Positions 41,804 to 49,804 of a stretch of 64,000 nt of DNA are shown one piece after another. How positions within the stretch are numbered: position 1 is the first letter of the stretch; every line of letters starts with the position of its first letter. The notes beneath the pieces were generated by a model, which saw only the letters and a list, made by a program, of their open reading frames with translations, made no database searches and was not told where the DNA came from. The DNA lies in NCBI RefSeq assembly GCF_030815085.1, contig NZ_JAUSWG010000001.1; one strand, written 5' to 3'. Source of the stretch: Paraclostridium ghonii (GTDB lineage: Bacteria; Bacillota; Clostridia; Peptostreptococcales; Peptostreptococcaceae). Both the position numbers and the translations under genes were made by a program.

Positions 41804-43432
41804 ATGCTTAATAAAATAAGTAATATTTTAGTTATTCTTATAGTATTAGTTCCCATAATTGATAATAAGGTATATTCACAGGATAAACCATATAAAAATA
41901 AAGTTATAAAAGTGGCATTTTATGATTATAACCCATATTTTTATGAAGATAAAGGCAATCCAACTGGATATTATAATGATATATTAGATACTATATGCAA
42001 AGATTTGGGAATTGAATATGAGTATACATATACTAGTATTTTACAAGCAATGAGTATGTTAAAAACTGGAGATTTAGATTTGCTTATTGGCATCAATAGA
42101 ACAGCAGACAGTGTGAATGATTATGAGTATACAAATAATTATATAGCCGTAGAAACTTATGGAGTATACACTAATAAGTCTATAAGCTATGGAAATTTAG
42201 AAGAATTAGAAAACTTAAGATTTGGATATATACCTGGAGAATCTAATTCTAATTGGATCATGGATTTTCTAGAATATAGAAATATAAAGGTAATACCGAT
42301 AGAAGCTTATTCATATAAAGAACTTGATGATTTATTGTTAAAAAAAGAGGTAGATGCTACGATTTCTCATATAAACAATGCGAAATTGAGAGATATGAAA
42401 GAAATATTTGAATATTCAGCAGGACCTGCTTATATAGCTGGGAGTAAAAACAATAAGGAACTTATAAAAGATATAGATAATATATTAAAAGAGTATGATG
42501 AGCAAAAAAATAGCCCTATAGACAAGCTTAAAGATACCTATTTTAATGAAATAAATTACTCTTATAAAAACAATTTTGTTATATTGATAATAACATATTT
42601 AAGCATTGTAACTTTTTTATCATATATTTTTTACAAAAGAAAATTACCGTACATTAAAAAAAGTAGAATTCAAAAAATTGTAAGAGCTGATTTAACAAAT
42701 AATAAATATTTTTTATATTATCAGCCAATAGTAGATCCTAAAAAAAATATGATAATTGGGTTTGAAGGATTACTAAGATTATATAAAGATGAAAAAGTAT
42801 TAACACCATATTTTTTTATAAAAGATATTGAAAATAATGATATGTTATTTGAAACTTCATTGTATATATTAAAACTTGCAATACGAGATTATGATATTAT
42901 AAAGAAATACAACAATATAAAAAATGATAAATTTTATATATCATTAAATATGTCTTTAAATGAAATTGAAAACGATAATTTTATAAAGCAAATATATGAC
43001 ATAACAACATCTATGAATATGAAAAAACATAGTATATGTATAGAGATAGTTGAAAAGGTTGGAATAAATGACTTAAATAAAATCAATAAATCTATAGATA
43101 GATTGAAAAAATATGGATTTATGATTGCTATAGATGATTTTGGGGTTGAATATTCAAATTTAGATATATTAGAAAAATTAGATTTTGATATAGTTAAAAT
43201 AGATAAATATTTTATAGATGGGATAAAGAGTTCAATTTTTCTAAAGGAAATTATTATATTTTTATCTAATATATGTAAAGCTACAAATAAATCGCTTATA
43301 TGTGAAGGGGTAGAGAATGTATATCAAAGAGATTTTATAAAAAATATTAAAAACGAAAAGTTATACATACAAGGATATTACTATTCTAAACCAACGAGCA
43401 TAGAGAATATAAGCAAAATAAATATTGATTAA
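41804..43432 (+). CDS. Solute-binding/EAL cyclic-di-GMP phosphodiesterase
   Basis: A 542-residue membrane signalling protein. A signal peptide (about 1-25) is followed by a periplasmic-binding-protein type 3 domain (about 30-250: FYDYNPYFYEDKGNPTGYYND; GDLDLLIGINRTADS), a membrane helix near 257-278 and a cytoplasmic EAL domain (about 295-540). The EAL signature reads GFEGLLRL (Glu321), then SLNMSLNE, CIEIVEK, AIDDFGVEYS (Asp444-Asp445), VKIDKYF and CEGVEN, so the metal and catalytic residues are present. It should hydrolyse c-di-GMP in response to an amino-acid-like ligand. No GGDEF domain. Confidence 0.9.
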   Translation: MLNKISNILVILIVLVPIIDNKVYSQDKPYKNKVIKVAFYDYNPYFYEDKGNPTGYYNDILDTICKDLGIEYEYTYTSILQAMSMLKTGDLDLLIGINRTADSVNDYEYTNNYIAVETYGVYTNKSISYGNLEELENLRFGYIPGESNSNWIMDFLEYRNIKVIPIEAYSYKELDDLLLKKEVDATISHINNAKLRDMKEIFEYSAGPAYIAGSKNNKELIKDIDNILKEYDEQKNSPIDKLKDTYFNEINYSYKNNFVILIITYLSIVTFLSYIFYKRKLPYIKKSRIQKIVRADLTNNKYFLYYQPIVDPKKNMIIGFEGLLRLYKDEKVLTPYFFIKDIENNDMLFETSLYILKLAIRDYDIIKKYNNIKNDKFYISLNMSLNEIENDNFIKQIYDITTSMNMKKHSICIEIVEKVGINDLNKINKSIDRLKKYGFMIAIDDFGVEYSNLDILEKLDFDIVKIDKYFIDGIKSSIFLKEIIIFLSNICKATNKSLICEGVENVYQRDFIKNIKNEKLYIQGYYYSKPTSIENISKINID

Positions 43433-43453
43433 TATATATTAATGATTTATAAT
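43425..43453 (+). promoter_or_regulatory. xpt promoter
   Basis: TTGATT (43425-43430) and TATAAT (43448-43453) are spaced by 17 bases. Transcription would begin near 43460, just before the purine riboswitch, and the -35 lies inside the end of the EAL gene. Confidence 0.7.
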
Positions 43454-43473
43454 TAGATAAACTGATTATAATA

Positions 43474-43540
43474 CCTGTATAAATTTGACAATAAGGGTCA
43501 AGAGTTTCTACCAAATCACCGTAAATGATTTGACTACAGG
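43474..43540 (+). promoter_or_regulatory. Guanine-class purine riboswitch of xpt
   Basis: The aptamer has P1 CCTGT/ACAGG, P2 TTGAC/GTCAA, the invariant joining segment GAGTTTCTAC and P3 CAAATCA/TGATTTG with CCGTAAA loop. The specificity base (position 74 in xpt numbering) is C43534, in ACTA after P3, so the ligand is guanine or hypoxanthine, not adenine. The 3' P1 strand ACAGGA can alternatively pair with TCCTGT in the terminator, the classic OFF arrangement. Confidence 0.95.
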
Positions 43541-43570
43541 AAGTTTGTTTATTATTTTTATAGTAAATAT

Positions 43571-43603
43571 AACTCCTGTCTTTTTAGACAGGAGTTTTTT
43601 TAA
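43571..43603 (+). terminator. Riboswitch-controlled terminator before xpt
   Basis: AACTCCTGTCT-TTTT-AGACAGGAGTT followed by a T7 run. Its left arm is the partner of the antiterminator, so it forms when guanine is bound. Confidence 0.93.
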
Positions 43604-43652
43604 ACTTTCTCAATAGTATTTGTGCAGGAGACTACAATTTGGAGGCATATTT

Positions 43653-44225
43653 ATGGAAAAGTTAAAAGAAAAGATATTAACTGAAGGAAGAATTTCAGGT
43701 AATGATATATTAAAAGTAGATAGTTTTTTAAATCATCAATTAGACGTAGAATTTTTAAATGAAATAGGTAAAGAATTCGCTAAAAGATTTGAAGGTAAGA
43801 AAATTGATAAAATACTTACAATAGAAGCTTCAGGGATAGCTATAGCATCTATAGCATCTCAACATTTTGGAAATGTACCTGTTGTATTTGCCAAAAAAGT
43901 TGAATCTAAAAATTTAGATAAAGATGTATATGAAGCTGAAGTTTATTCATTTACGAAAGCTAAAAATTATACTATAAGAGTTTCAAAAAGGTATTTAAAC
44001 AAAGACGAGAATATATTAGTTTTAGATGATTTTTTAGCAAATGGAAGAGCTGCTATAGGATTAAATGAATTAGTTGAACAAGCTCAAGCTAATTTAGTTG
44101 GGGTTGGAATTGTTATAGAAAAAGGATTCCAAGATGGGTCTAAACTTTTAGAAGAAAATAATATAAATTTACAGTCTTTAGTAGTTCTAGATTCTATACA
44201 AAATGGACTAATAAGATTTAAATAA
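43653..44225 (+). CDS. xpt: Xpt, xanthine phosphoribosyltransferase
   Basis: Xpt salvages xanthine (and guanine) by transfer of a phosphoribosyl group from PRPP. The 190-residue protein has the N-terminal MEKLKEKILTEGRISGNDILKVDSFLNHQLD typical of Xpt and the PRPP loop VLDDFLANGRAAIG near residue 126. The start is the ATG at 43653 with GGAGGC upstream; an in-frame GTG earlier is not needed. The guanine riboswitch in the leader confirms the role. Confidence 0.97.
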   Translation: MEKLKEKILTEGRISGNDILKVDSFLNHQLDVEFLNEIGKEFAKRFEGKKIDKILTIEASGIAIASIASQHFGNVPVVFAKKVESKNLDKDVYEAEVYSFTKAKNYTIRVSKRYLNKDENILVLDDFLANGRAAIGLNELVEQAQANLVGVGIVIEKGFQDGSKLLEENNINLQSLVVLDSIQNGLIRFK

Positions 44226-44256
44226 AAAAAACTGGTTTTTAACCAGTTTTTTTTAT
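44225..44256 (+). terminator. Terminator after xpt
   Basis: AAACTGGTT-TTT-AACCAGTTT followed by TTTTT directly after the stop codon. Confidence 0.9.
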
Positions 44257-44368
44257 TGTGTATTAATTTGTAGAAAAAAATAGATAATAATTTCTGTTAA
44301 ATGGTCAAAAAATATTATATAATTTAAGTATAGGTAAAAAATGGAAATTTAAAGGGGGCAATTCCCAT

Positions 44369-44539
44369 ATGAGGCTAAAGATAAAACTGGTAATTGGGAT
44401 TACCTTAGTTTTTATATTTTTGGGGTTAGGTTATATAATTGTGAATACAACTATAAGATATCAACAAGAATTTGGGAGTATTTCATATGTTTATGCTGAA
44501 AAAGAGAGAAATAGTGAAGGGAAATTTGCATTGTATTAA
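44369..44539 (+). CDS. Small single-helix membrane protein
   Basis: A 56-residue frame starting MRLKIKLVIGITLVFIFLGL, with one N-terminal membrane helix (about 6-26) and a polar tail rich in Glu, Arg and Tyr. It has a good ribosome site (AAAGGGGGCAATTCCCAT before the ATG), its own gap after the xpt terminator, and is immediately followed by a hairpin terminator, so it looks like a complete small transcription unit. No family recognised. Confidence 0.65.
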   Translation: MRLKIKLVIGITLVFIFLGLGYIIVNTTIRYQQEFGSISYVYAEKERNSEGKFALY

Positions 44540-44542
44540 AAC

Positions 44543-44566
44543 AAACTGCATAAGCAGTTTTTTTAT
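44543..44566 (+). terminator. Terminator after the small membrane protein gene
   Basis: AAACTGC-ATAA-GCAGTTT followed by TTTT, four bases after the stop codon. Confidence 0.87.
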
Positions 44567-44723
44567 GGGAGTTATAAAGAATATATTTACATTTATTTTA
44601 ATTTTTAAAATATGTTACTATTTTGAAATAGTTGTTACGAAGCTGTAATACACACAAGGGGTTAAGTGGAGTATAATATACGTAGAATAAAAAGTGACAT
44701 TAAGTGGCAGTAAGGGGGAAATT

Positions 44724-45668
44724 ATGAAAAAAAATAACAATATTTTTTCGGGTTCTAACAAAAATAAGAATCGGGCAAAATTAAATATTAAAAAAGCTTT
44801 TTTACTAATGGTAGTATGTTTAGTAGCTTTTGGGTCATTTAATAAAGTTAAAGCCTACGTAGGCGAAACTATAAAAGAAAAGCAAGAACAAAAAGTTGCA
44901 GAGCAAAAAAGGCTTGCGCAAGAAGAGCAAAAACGTAAAGAAGAAGAAGAAGCTAAGAAGAAAATGGTGGGAGTTAGACATGGAGCAGAAGACTATAGCT
45001 ACAGTGCTCAAAAAATAGCAGAAAAATTAAAAAGCGGAGACTATTCAAACAATGGAGAAAAAGTAGTATTTTTAACTTTTGATGATGGAACATCAACTAC
45101 AGTTACTCCAGAAATATTAAAAGTGTTAAAAGATGAAGCGGTTAAGGCTACTTTTTTTGTAACTGGATCTAATATAGAAAGTGGAGGTAAACCTGCACAA
45201 GATTTATTAAAACAACAATTTGAAGAAGGACATGCAATAGCTAATCATTCATATAGTCATGATTATAGAAAATTGTATCCAAATAGAAAATTAGATTTAG
45301 AAGCTTTTAAAGCTGACTTCAAAAAGACGGATGATGTATTAAAAAGAATTTTAGGACCGAATTTCTCAACAGAAGTTATAAGATGTCCAGGAGGACATAT
45401 GTCATGGAAAGGTATGGAACCTTTAGATGAATATATGGCTACTAACAATATGGCAGCAATAGACTGGAATGCATTAAGTGGAGACGCTGAAGGGAAAAAG
45501 AAATCACCTGAAGAGTTATACAACTATGCAGTTCAAACTTCTCAAGGAAAAGAAATGGTTGTTATTTTAATGCATGATACTTATGGTAAAGAAAATACTG
45601 CAAAAGCTCTTCCTCAAATAATAAAATACTATAAAGATAATGGATATGAATTTAAAGTATTAGTATAG
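44724..45668 (+). CDS. Polysaccharide deacetylase, membrane-anchored
   Basis: A 314-residue extracellular deacetylase, probably acting on peptidoglycan GlcNAc or MurNAc. One membrane anchor lies at about 22-40, then a Lys/Glu/Gln coiled segment to about 80, then a NodB domain: TFDDGTS (metal Asp120-121), NHSYSHD with the two zinc histidines, RCPGGHMSW and LMHDTYGKENT. All catalytic motifs are intact. Start at the ATG at 44724 with AAGGGGGAAATT; the frame is open 30 bases further up but has no ribosome site. Such enzymes give lysozyme resistance. Confidence 0.92.
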   Translation: MKKNNNIFSGSNKNKNRAKLNIKKAFLLMVVCLVAFGSFNKVKAYVGETIKEKQEQKVAEQKRLAQEEQKRKEEEEAKKKMVGVRHGAEDYSYSAQKIAEKLKSGDYSNNGEKVVFLTFDDGTSTTVTPEILKVLKDEAVKATFFVTGSNIESGGKPAQDLLKQQFEEGHAIANHSYSHDYRKLYPNRKLDLEAFKADFKKTDDVLKRILGPNFSTEVIRCPGGHMSWKGMEPLDEYMATNNMAAIDWNALSGDAEGKKKSPEELYNYAVQTSQGKEMVVILMHDTYGKENTAKALPQIIKYYKDNGYEFKVLV

Positions 45669-45780
45669 TAGAAAATAGCTCGTTATATATATAATTGATT
45701 CCTAAGTGCAAATCATATAAAAATGATTTAAGTTCTGGGTTAACAACTATATATATAACTGTACATAAGACATTATGAGA

Positions 45781-45835
45781 AAAAGAAAAGGATAGGGATG
45801 TATATTTTATGCACATCCCTATCCTTTTCTTTTTC
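45781..45835. terminator. Bidirectional terminator between deacetylase and sirtuin genes
   Basis: Perfect 21-base arms AAAAGAAAAGGATAGGGATGT and its complement enclose a short AT loop, with A and T runs outside. It serves both convergent genes. Confidence 0.92.
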
Positions 45836-45851
45836 TATTATTTAAAAATTA

Positions 45852-46589
45852 CTAAATTTTACAAACTGCATTAAATAGTACTTTATCTATACTGTCATTT
45901 ATAACCAAATCAGCTTTATTATCAGCTTGGGTAATACTTTTATTTATAACAACTAAGTGTTTACCTTTGAAATAGTCTATAAGCCCAGCTGCTGGATAAA
46001 CAATAAGAGATGTGCCTCCTATAATCAAAGTATCAGCTTTAGATATAGCATCAATAGAAGCTTTTATAGTAGAATCATCTAAACCTTCCTCATAAAGAAC
46101 TACATCCGGTTTAACTGTATGACCACACTTAGTACAAGTTGGAACGTCTTTAGATTCCAGAATGAAATTAGCATCATAAAATTCGTTGCAATTAACACAA
46201 TAATTTCTATGTACACAACCGTGAAGTTCAAAAACTTTTTTACTACCAGCCATTTGATGAAGAGCATCTATATTTTGAGTAACTATAGCATTAAGTTTTC
46301 CCATTTCTTCAAGCTTAGCTAAAGCAATATGTGCATTATTAGGTTTCGCATTTGGATATATAAGCTTTTGTTTATAAAAATTAAAAAACTCTTTAGGATA
46401 TTTTAAATAAAAAGAATGAGAAACCAGTTGTTCTGGAGTAAATGTAATATTTAATTTTTCATTAAACAACCCATTAGAACTCCTAAAGTCAGGTATATTA
46501 GAAGCTGTTGAAACTCCAGCACCACCAAAGAAAACTATATTTTTACTTTCTTTTAAAATTTCAGTTAATTTTTCTATTTTATTTGACAT
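45852..46589 (-). CDS. cobB: CobB/SIR2-type NAD-dependent protein deacylase
   Basis: A 245-residue sirtuin that removes acyl groups from lysines using NAD. GAGVSTASNIPDFRSSNGLF near residue 24, TQNIDALHQMAGS near 103, the catalytic His in FELHG (about 123), and a four-cysteine zinc site CVNC...CTKC (about 130-157) are present. The usual RPDVV segment reads KPDVVLYEE. ATG start after GGAGATGATTTA. It stands alone, convergent with the deacetylase gene and divergent from padR. Confidence 0.95.
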   Translation of the reverse strand: MSNKIEKLTEILKESKNIVFFGGAGVSTASNIPDFRSSNGLFNEKLNITFTPEQLVSHSFYLKYPKEFFNFYKQKLIYPNAKPNNAHIALAKLEEMGKLNAIVTQNIDALHQMAGSKKVFELHGCVHRNYCVNCNEFYDANFILESKDVPTCTKCGHTVKPDVVLYEEGLDDSTIKASIDAISKADTLIIGGTSLIVYPAAGLIDYFKGKHLVVINKSITQADNKADLVINDSIDKVLFNAVCKI

Positions 46590-46662
46590 TAAATCATCTC
46601 CGTTTTAGTTTATAGGACTATTATATCATAACCATATAGCATTTCAAATTACATATAATATA

Positions 46663-46712
46663 TTGACAATATATCGAGGTGCGATATATAATATATCGTA
46701 GAACGATATATT
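46663..46712 (+). promoter_or_regulatory. padR promoter with tandem palindromic operators
   Basis: TTGACA (46663-46668) and TATAAT (46687-46692) are spaced by 18 bases. Two palindromes overlap them: ATATATCG-N5-CGATATAT (46669-46689) and AATATATCG-N5-CGATATATT (46690-46712). Autoregulation by the PadR protein encoded just downstream is the obvious reading. Confidence 0.8.
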
Positions 46713-46727
46713 AAGAGGAGGGATATA

Positions 46728-47042
46728 ATGATAATACCTATAACAGAATCAACTTACTATATTTTATTGGCAGCGTTAAAGCCCAATCATGGTTATGGAA
46801 TTATTCAAAAGGTACAAGAATTAACCAATGAAAGAGTATTATTAGGACCAGGAACTTTATATGGTGCTATAAATAAATTATTAGAAAAAGACTGGATTAA
46901 GTTATATAGTGAAGAAAAGGGGTCAAGAAAAAAGAAGGAATATGTAATTACAGATTTAGGATTAAAAGTTTTAGGGGATGAAATAAAACGATTAGAAGAA
47001 CTTGTAGAAAATGGGAAAAGGGAGATAGAGAAATATGATTAA
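46728..47042 (+). CDS. PadR-family transcriptional regulator
   Basis: A 104-residue winged-helix protein. YYILLAALKPNHGYGIIQKV, GPGTLYGAINKLLEKDWIKL and KEYVITDLGLKVLGDEIKRL are the PadR family blocks. PadR proteins repress their own operon until a ligand or stress lifts it; the double palindrome in the promoter fits. It overlaps the DUF2812 gene by eight bases. A broken copy of this gene lies at 47.6 kb. ATG start with AGGAGGG. Confidence 0.94.
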   Translation: MIIPITESTYYILLAALKPNHGYGIIQKVQELTNERVLLGPGTLYGAINKLLEKDWIKLYSEEKGSRKKKEYVITDLGLKVLGDEIKRLEELVENGKREIEKYD

Positions 47043-47559
47043 GTTTAGATTATATAGTGATAAAGACTTAGAAGAAATATTTTTAAATAAAATGGTATCA
47101 AAAGGATATGCAATGACAAAATTTCGTTTAGGCGTTTATTGGTTTGTAAAGTGTGAACGAGGAGAATATACTTATAAAATTGATTTAGTTAATGATAAAG
47201 ATAAAAATCAACAAGATGAGTATTACGATTTGATTCGTGAAACTGGAGGAGAAATTGTTCAATCAAGTGGAGTATGGGTATTTTTAAGAAAAAAAGGAGA
47301 ATTTGAGTTATATACAGATAATGAAAGTAAGATAGAACAATATAATAGAATAAAAGATATGAGTCTAATTTTAGCATTAGCGCAACTTATGGCTATCTTA
47401 ACTCAATTGATTATTTATTCAAATATTAATATAAAAATTATGCTTATTATTTCAAATATTATAATTTTTACATGTACTTTTTTAGCTATTTTATTATTGT
47501 ATCAAATATATAAGTGTAATATAAAGATTGAAAACTTGAAAAAATTAATTGGTAAATAG
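47035..47559 (+). CDS. DUF2812 membrane protein (first copy)
   Basis: A 174-residue protein with a soluble N-terminal DUF2812 domain (FLNKMVSKGYAMTKFRLGVYWFVKCERGEYTYKIDLV, about 14-50; SSGVWVFLRKKGEFELYTDNESKIEQYNRIK, about 76-107) and two membrane helices at about 112-130 and 138-158. DUF2812 proteins are regularly encoded after padR genes in clostridia and their function is unknown. The start overlaps the padR end. A second copy lies at 47801. Confidence 0.88.
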   Translation: MIKFRLYSDKDLEEIFLNKMVSKGYAMTKFRLGVYWFVKCERGEYTYKIDLVNDKDKNQQDEYYDLIRETGGEIVQSSGVWVFLRKKGEFELYTDNESKIEQYNRIKDMSLILALAQLMAILTQLIIYSNINIKIMLIISNIIIFTCTFLAILLLYQIYKCNIKIENLKKLIGK

Positions 47560-47624
47560 ATATATAGTAGTTAAATGATTGTTTTAAAAACACTTGAAGA
47601 TTTTTTAAAAAGTCTTTTGTGAAG

Positions 47625-47799
47625 AAATTAACTTATTATATTTTATTGGCAGTTTTAAAATCTAATCATTATTATATAGAGAGAACAGCATTCAATAAAA
47701 AAGGTACATATAATTACTGACTTAGGATTAAAAATTTTATGGTATGAAATAAAACGATTACAAAAAAATGTAATAGAAGGAAAAAGGGAGATGAGTAAA
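47625..47799 (+). pseudogene. Decayed padR copy from a tandem duplication
   Basis: AAATTAACTTATTATATTTT aligns with the start of the intact padR (TCAACTTACTATATTTTATTGGCAG). After about 80 bases the match jumps to the 3' part, ACTTAGGATTAAAAATTTTA and GAAATAAAACGATTA, so the middle of the gene is deleted and the frame is lost. It occupies the position expected for padR in the second repeat unit. Confidence 0.82.
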
Positions 47800-47800
47800 A

Positions 47801-48301
47801 ATGATTAAATTTAGATGGTATTATGATAAAGATTTAGAAGAAAGATTTTTAAATGAAATGGTATCAAAAGGATATGCAATGACAAAATTTTTATTAGGAA
47901 TTTATTGGTTTGAAAAGTGTGAACGTGGAGAATATACTTACAAAATTGATTTAGTTAGTGATAAAGATAAAAATCAGAAAAAAGAGTATTACGATTTAAT
48001 TTGTGAAACTGGAGGAGAGATTGTTCAAACATGGGGTATATGGGTATTTTTAAGAAAAAAAGGAGAGTTTGAGTTATATACAGATAATGAAAGTAAGATA
48101 GAACAATATAATAGAATAAAAAAGAAATTTTTACTTTTAGCACTATGTGAGCTTTTAATAATTCCGTCGCAATTGAGTGCTTACTTTAATCATAGTGCAA
48201 AGTCTATAATTATTGCTATAATTGCTTTGATTTTTATATGTATTTTATTTTTTTATGAAGCATATAAGTGTCACATAAAAATCAAATCCTTAAAAAATTA
48301 A
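47801..48301 (+). CDS. DUF2812 membrane protein (second copy)
   Basis: A 166-residue paralogue of the gene at 47035. The soluble domain is nearly identical over the first 108 residues (same FLNEMVSKGYAMTKF and RGEYTYKIDLV segments), while the two membrane helices have diverged much more. Its ribosome site AGGGAGATGAGTAAAA survives from the broken padR copy. With no intact regulator directly upstream, its expression may depend on readthrough from the first unit. Confidence 0.87.
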   Translation: MIKFRWYYDKDLEERFLNEMVSKGYAMTKFLLGIYWFEKCERGEYTYKIDLVSDKDKNQKKEYYDLICETGGEIVQTWGIWVFLRKKGEFELYTDNESKIEQYNRIKKKFLLLALCELLIIPSQLSAYFNHSAKSIIIAIIALIFICILFFYEAYKCHIKIKSLKN

Positions 48302-48318
48302 CTAATAAATAGATATAT

Positions 48319-48398
48319 AGTTGTTAAATAGTTGTTTTAAAAACACTTAAAGACTGTTTCTTAGGTCTTTATGTGAATGAAACAACTATTTAACAACT
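48319..48398. repeat. Long perfect inverted repeat ending the duplicated unit
   Basis: Nineteen-base perfect arms AGTTGTTAAATAGTTGTTT (48319-48337) and their complement (48380-48398) enclose a second stem CACTTAAAGAC/GTCTTTATGTG. A diverged copy of the left arm and inner stem follows the first DUF2812 gene at about 47566-47625, where the right arm is lost. It may act as a terminator for both strands. Confidence 0.8.
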
Positions 48399-48414
48399 CA
48401 TGCCTTAATTAATA

Positions 48415-49641
48415 TTACTTTAAATATTCATCTATAGAAGCTGCAACAATTTTAGAGGCTACAACCGCTTCTATAACAGTTTTAGCACCATGAGTCACAT
48501 CACCACAAGCAAATACCCCATCACGAGTAGTATGACCACTATTATCTGTCATAATAAGACCCGTATTATTAACTTCTAAACCTTTGTTATTAGAAACAAT
48601 AGTATTTCTAGGAACTTGGCTAACGGCAACTAGAACAGAATCGCATTTAAATAATTTTTCACTACCTTCTACAGTAACTAAAGAAGTTTTACCCTCTTCA
48701 TTAACTATTTTTTTAGTATCAGCTAAAATTATACCATCATTAACTATTTCAATAGGAGCTTTGTAAGTCATAAAATCTACGCCTTCTTCAATAGCTTCGT
48801 GTATTTCAGCCTTAGTTGCTGTCATACTATCAAAATCACGTCTATAAGCTACATAAACATTTTTTGAATCATAGTGCTTAGCGCTTCGAGATGCATCCAT
48901 TGCAACGTTACCAGCACCTATTACCACAACATTATCTCCTAAATCGTAGTTTTTAGGTGAGCGCAAGTAATCAATAGCATAGTGTACATGACCTAAGCTT
49001 TCACCTTTTATATCTAATCTTCTTGGATTCCAAACTCCAGTACCTATAAACACTGAATCATATCCATCTTGAAATAGCTTATCTAATGTAAGTATAGGAC
49101 CAACAGTAGCATTGATTTTAAATTTAACTCCCATATTTTTTAATATGCTTATTAAGTTATCAATGATTTCTCTTGGAAGTCTAAATTCAGGGATACCATA
49201 TCTAAGGATTCCACCTAATTGTTCGTTTTTTTCAAATACAGTTACACTATATCCTTTTTTTGCTAGTTCAAATGCAACCGTAAGACCAGCAGGACCAGAG
49301 CCGACTATAGCAATGTTTTTTCCGTTTTTAGGTACATTTGAAAAATCAGCATCCTTTAAGTATTTTTTAGAAATTTCTTCTTCTATTTTATAAAATTGAA
49401 TTGGCTCACCTTTAATACCTCTTATGCAATTACCAGCACATTGATCTTCATGGGGACAAACTATTGCGCAAACAGCAGAAAGAGGGTTATTATTAAATAG
49501 AATTTCACCCGCTTCTTTTATTTTACCTTCTTTATATAAATTTATTACAGTAGGTATATCTGTGCTTATAGGACAAGCACTTTTACATCTAGCATTTTTA
49601 CAAACTAAACATCTATTAGCTTCTAAATTTAAATCTAACAA
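48415..49641 (-). CDS. GltD-like NAD(P)H-dependent FAD oxidoreductase
   Basis: A 408-residue flavoprotein related to the glutamate synthase small subunit. The N-terminal half-ferredoxin-like segment has Cys clusters CLVCKNARCKSACP (about 12-25) and CAIVCPHEDQCAGNC (about 58-72), followed by the FAD site AIVGSGPAGLTVAFELAKKGY near 110 and an NAD(P) site VVVIGAGNVAMDASR near 240. The last part contains GVFACGDVTHGAKTVIEAV. No large subunit is adjacent, so it may serve another partner (SudB/NfnB-like enzymes are alternatives). Divergent from modA. Confidence 0.86.
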   Translation of the reverse strand: MLDLNLEANRCLVCKNARCKSACPISTDIPTVINLYKEGKIKEAGEILFNNNPLSAVCAIVCPHEDQCAGNCIRGIKGEPIQFYKIEEEISKKYLKDADFSNVPKNGKNIAIVGSGPAGLTVAFELAKKGYSVTVFEKNEQLGGILRYGIPEFRLPREIIDNLISILKNMGVKFKINATVGPILTLDKLFQDGYDSVFIGTGVWNPRRLDIKGESLGHVHYAIDYLRSPKNYDLGDNVVVIGAGNVAMDASRSAKHYDSKNVYVAYRRDFDSMTATKAEIHEAIEEGVDFMTYKAPIEIVNDGIILADTKKIVNEEGKTSLVTVEGSEKLFKCDSVLVAVSQVPRNTIVSNNKGLEVNNTGLIMTDNSGHTTRDGVFACGDVTHGAKTVIEAVVASKIVAASIDEYLK

Positions 49642-49708
49642 AAAATCACCACCTATATTAAATATTTATTATTATACCCTAGAATAGATACTTATAACAT
49701 AAAAAATG

Positions 49709-49725
49709 TGTCGAAAAATGTAGAA
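49709..49725. promoter_or_regulatory. Tandem Spo0A-like boxes in the gltD-like/modA intergenic region
   Basis: TGTCGAA (49709-49715), an exact 0A-box, is followed by TGTAGAA ten bases further (49719-49725). The ten-base phase is that of the known tandem 0A boxes of the B. subtilis abrB promoter. The site is between the flavoprotein gene and the modA promoter. Confidence 0.5.
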
Positions 49726-49747
49726 AAATATAAACAAAGCTATAGAT

Positions 49748-49776
49748 TTGACTATAAAATCAAGTGAATATATAAT
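49748..49776 (+). promoter_or_regulatory. modABC promoter
   Basis: TTGACT (49748-49753) and TATAAT (49771-49776) are spaced by exactly 17 bases, giving a start near 49783 and a short leader of about 20 bases. No molybdenum-cofactor riboswitch fits in that space. Confidence 0.75.
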
Positions 49777-49804
49777 AAAAAGTATAAATTGAGGAGGGTT
49801 TATA

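Noticed and set aside
48319..48398. Insertion sequence end at the 19-base inverted repeat
   Set aside because: No transposase and no target duplication are visible, and the repeat is part of the duplicated padR-DUF2812 unit.
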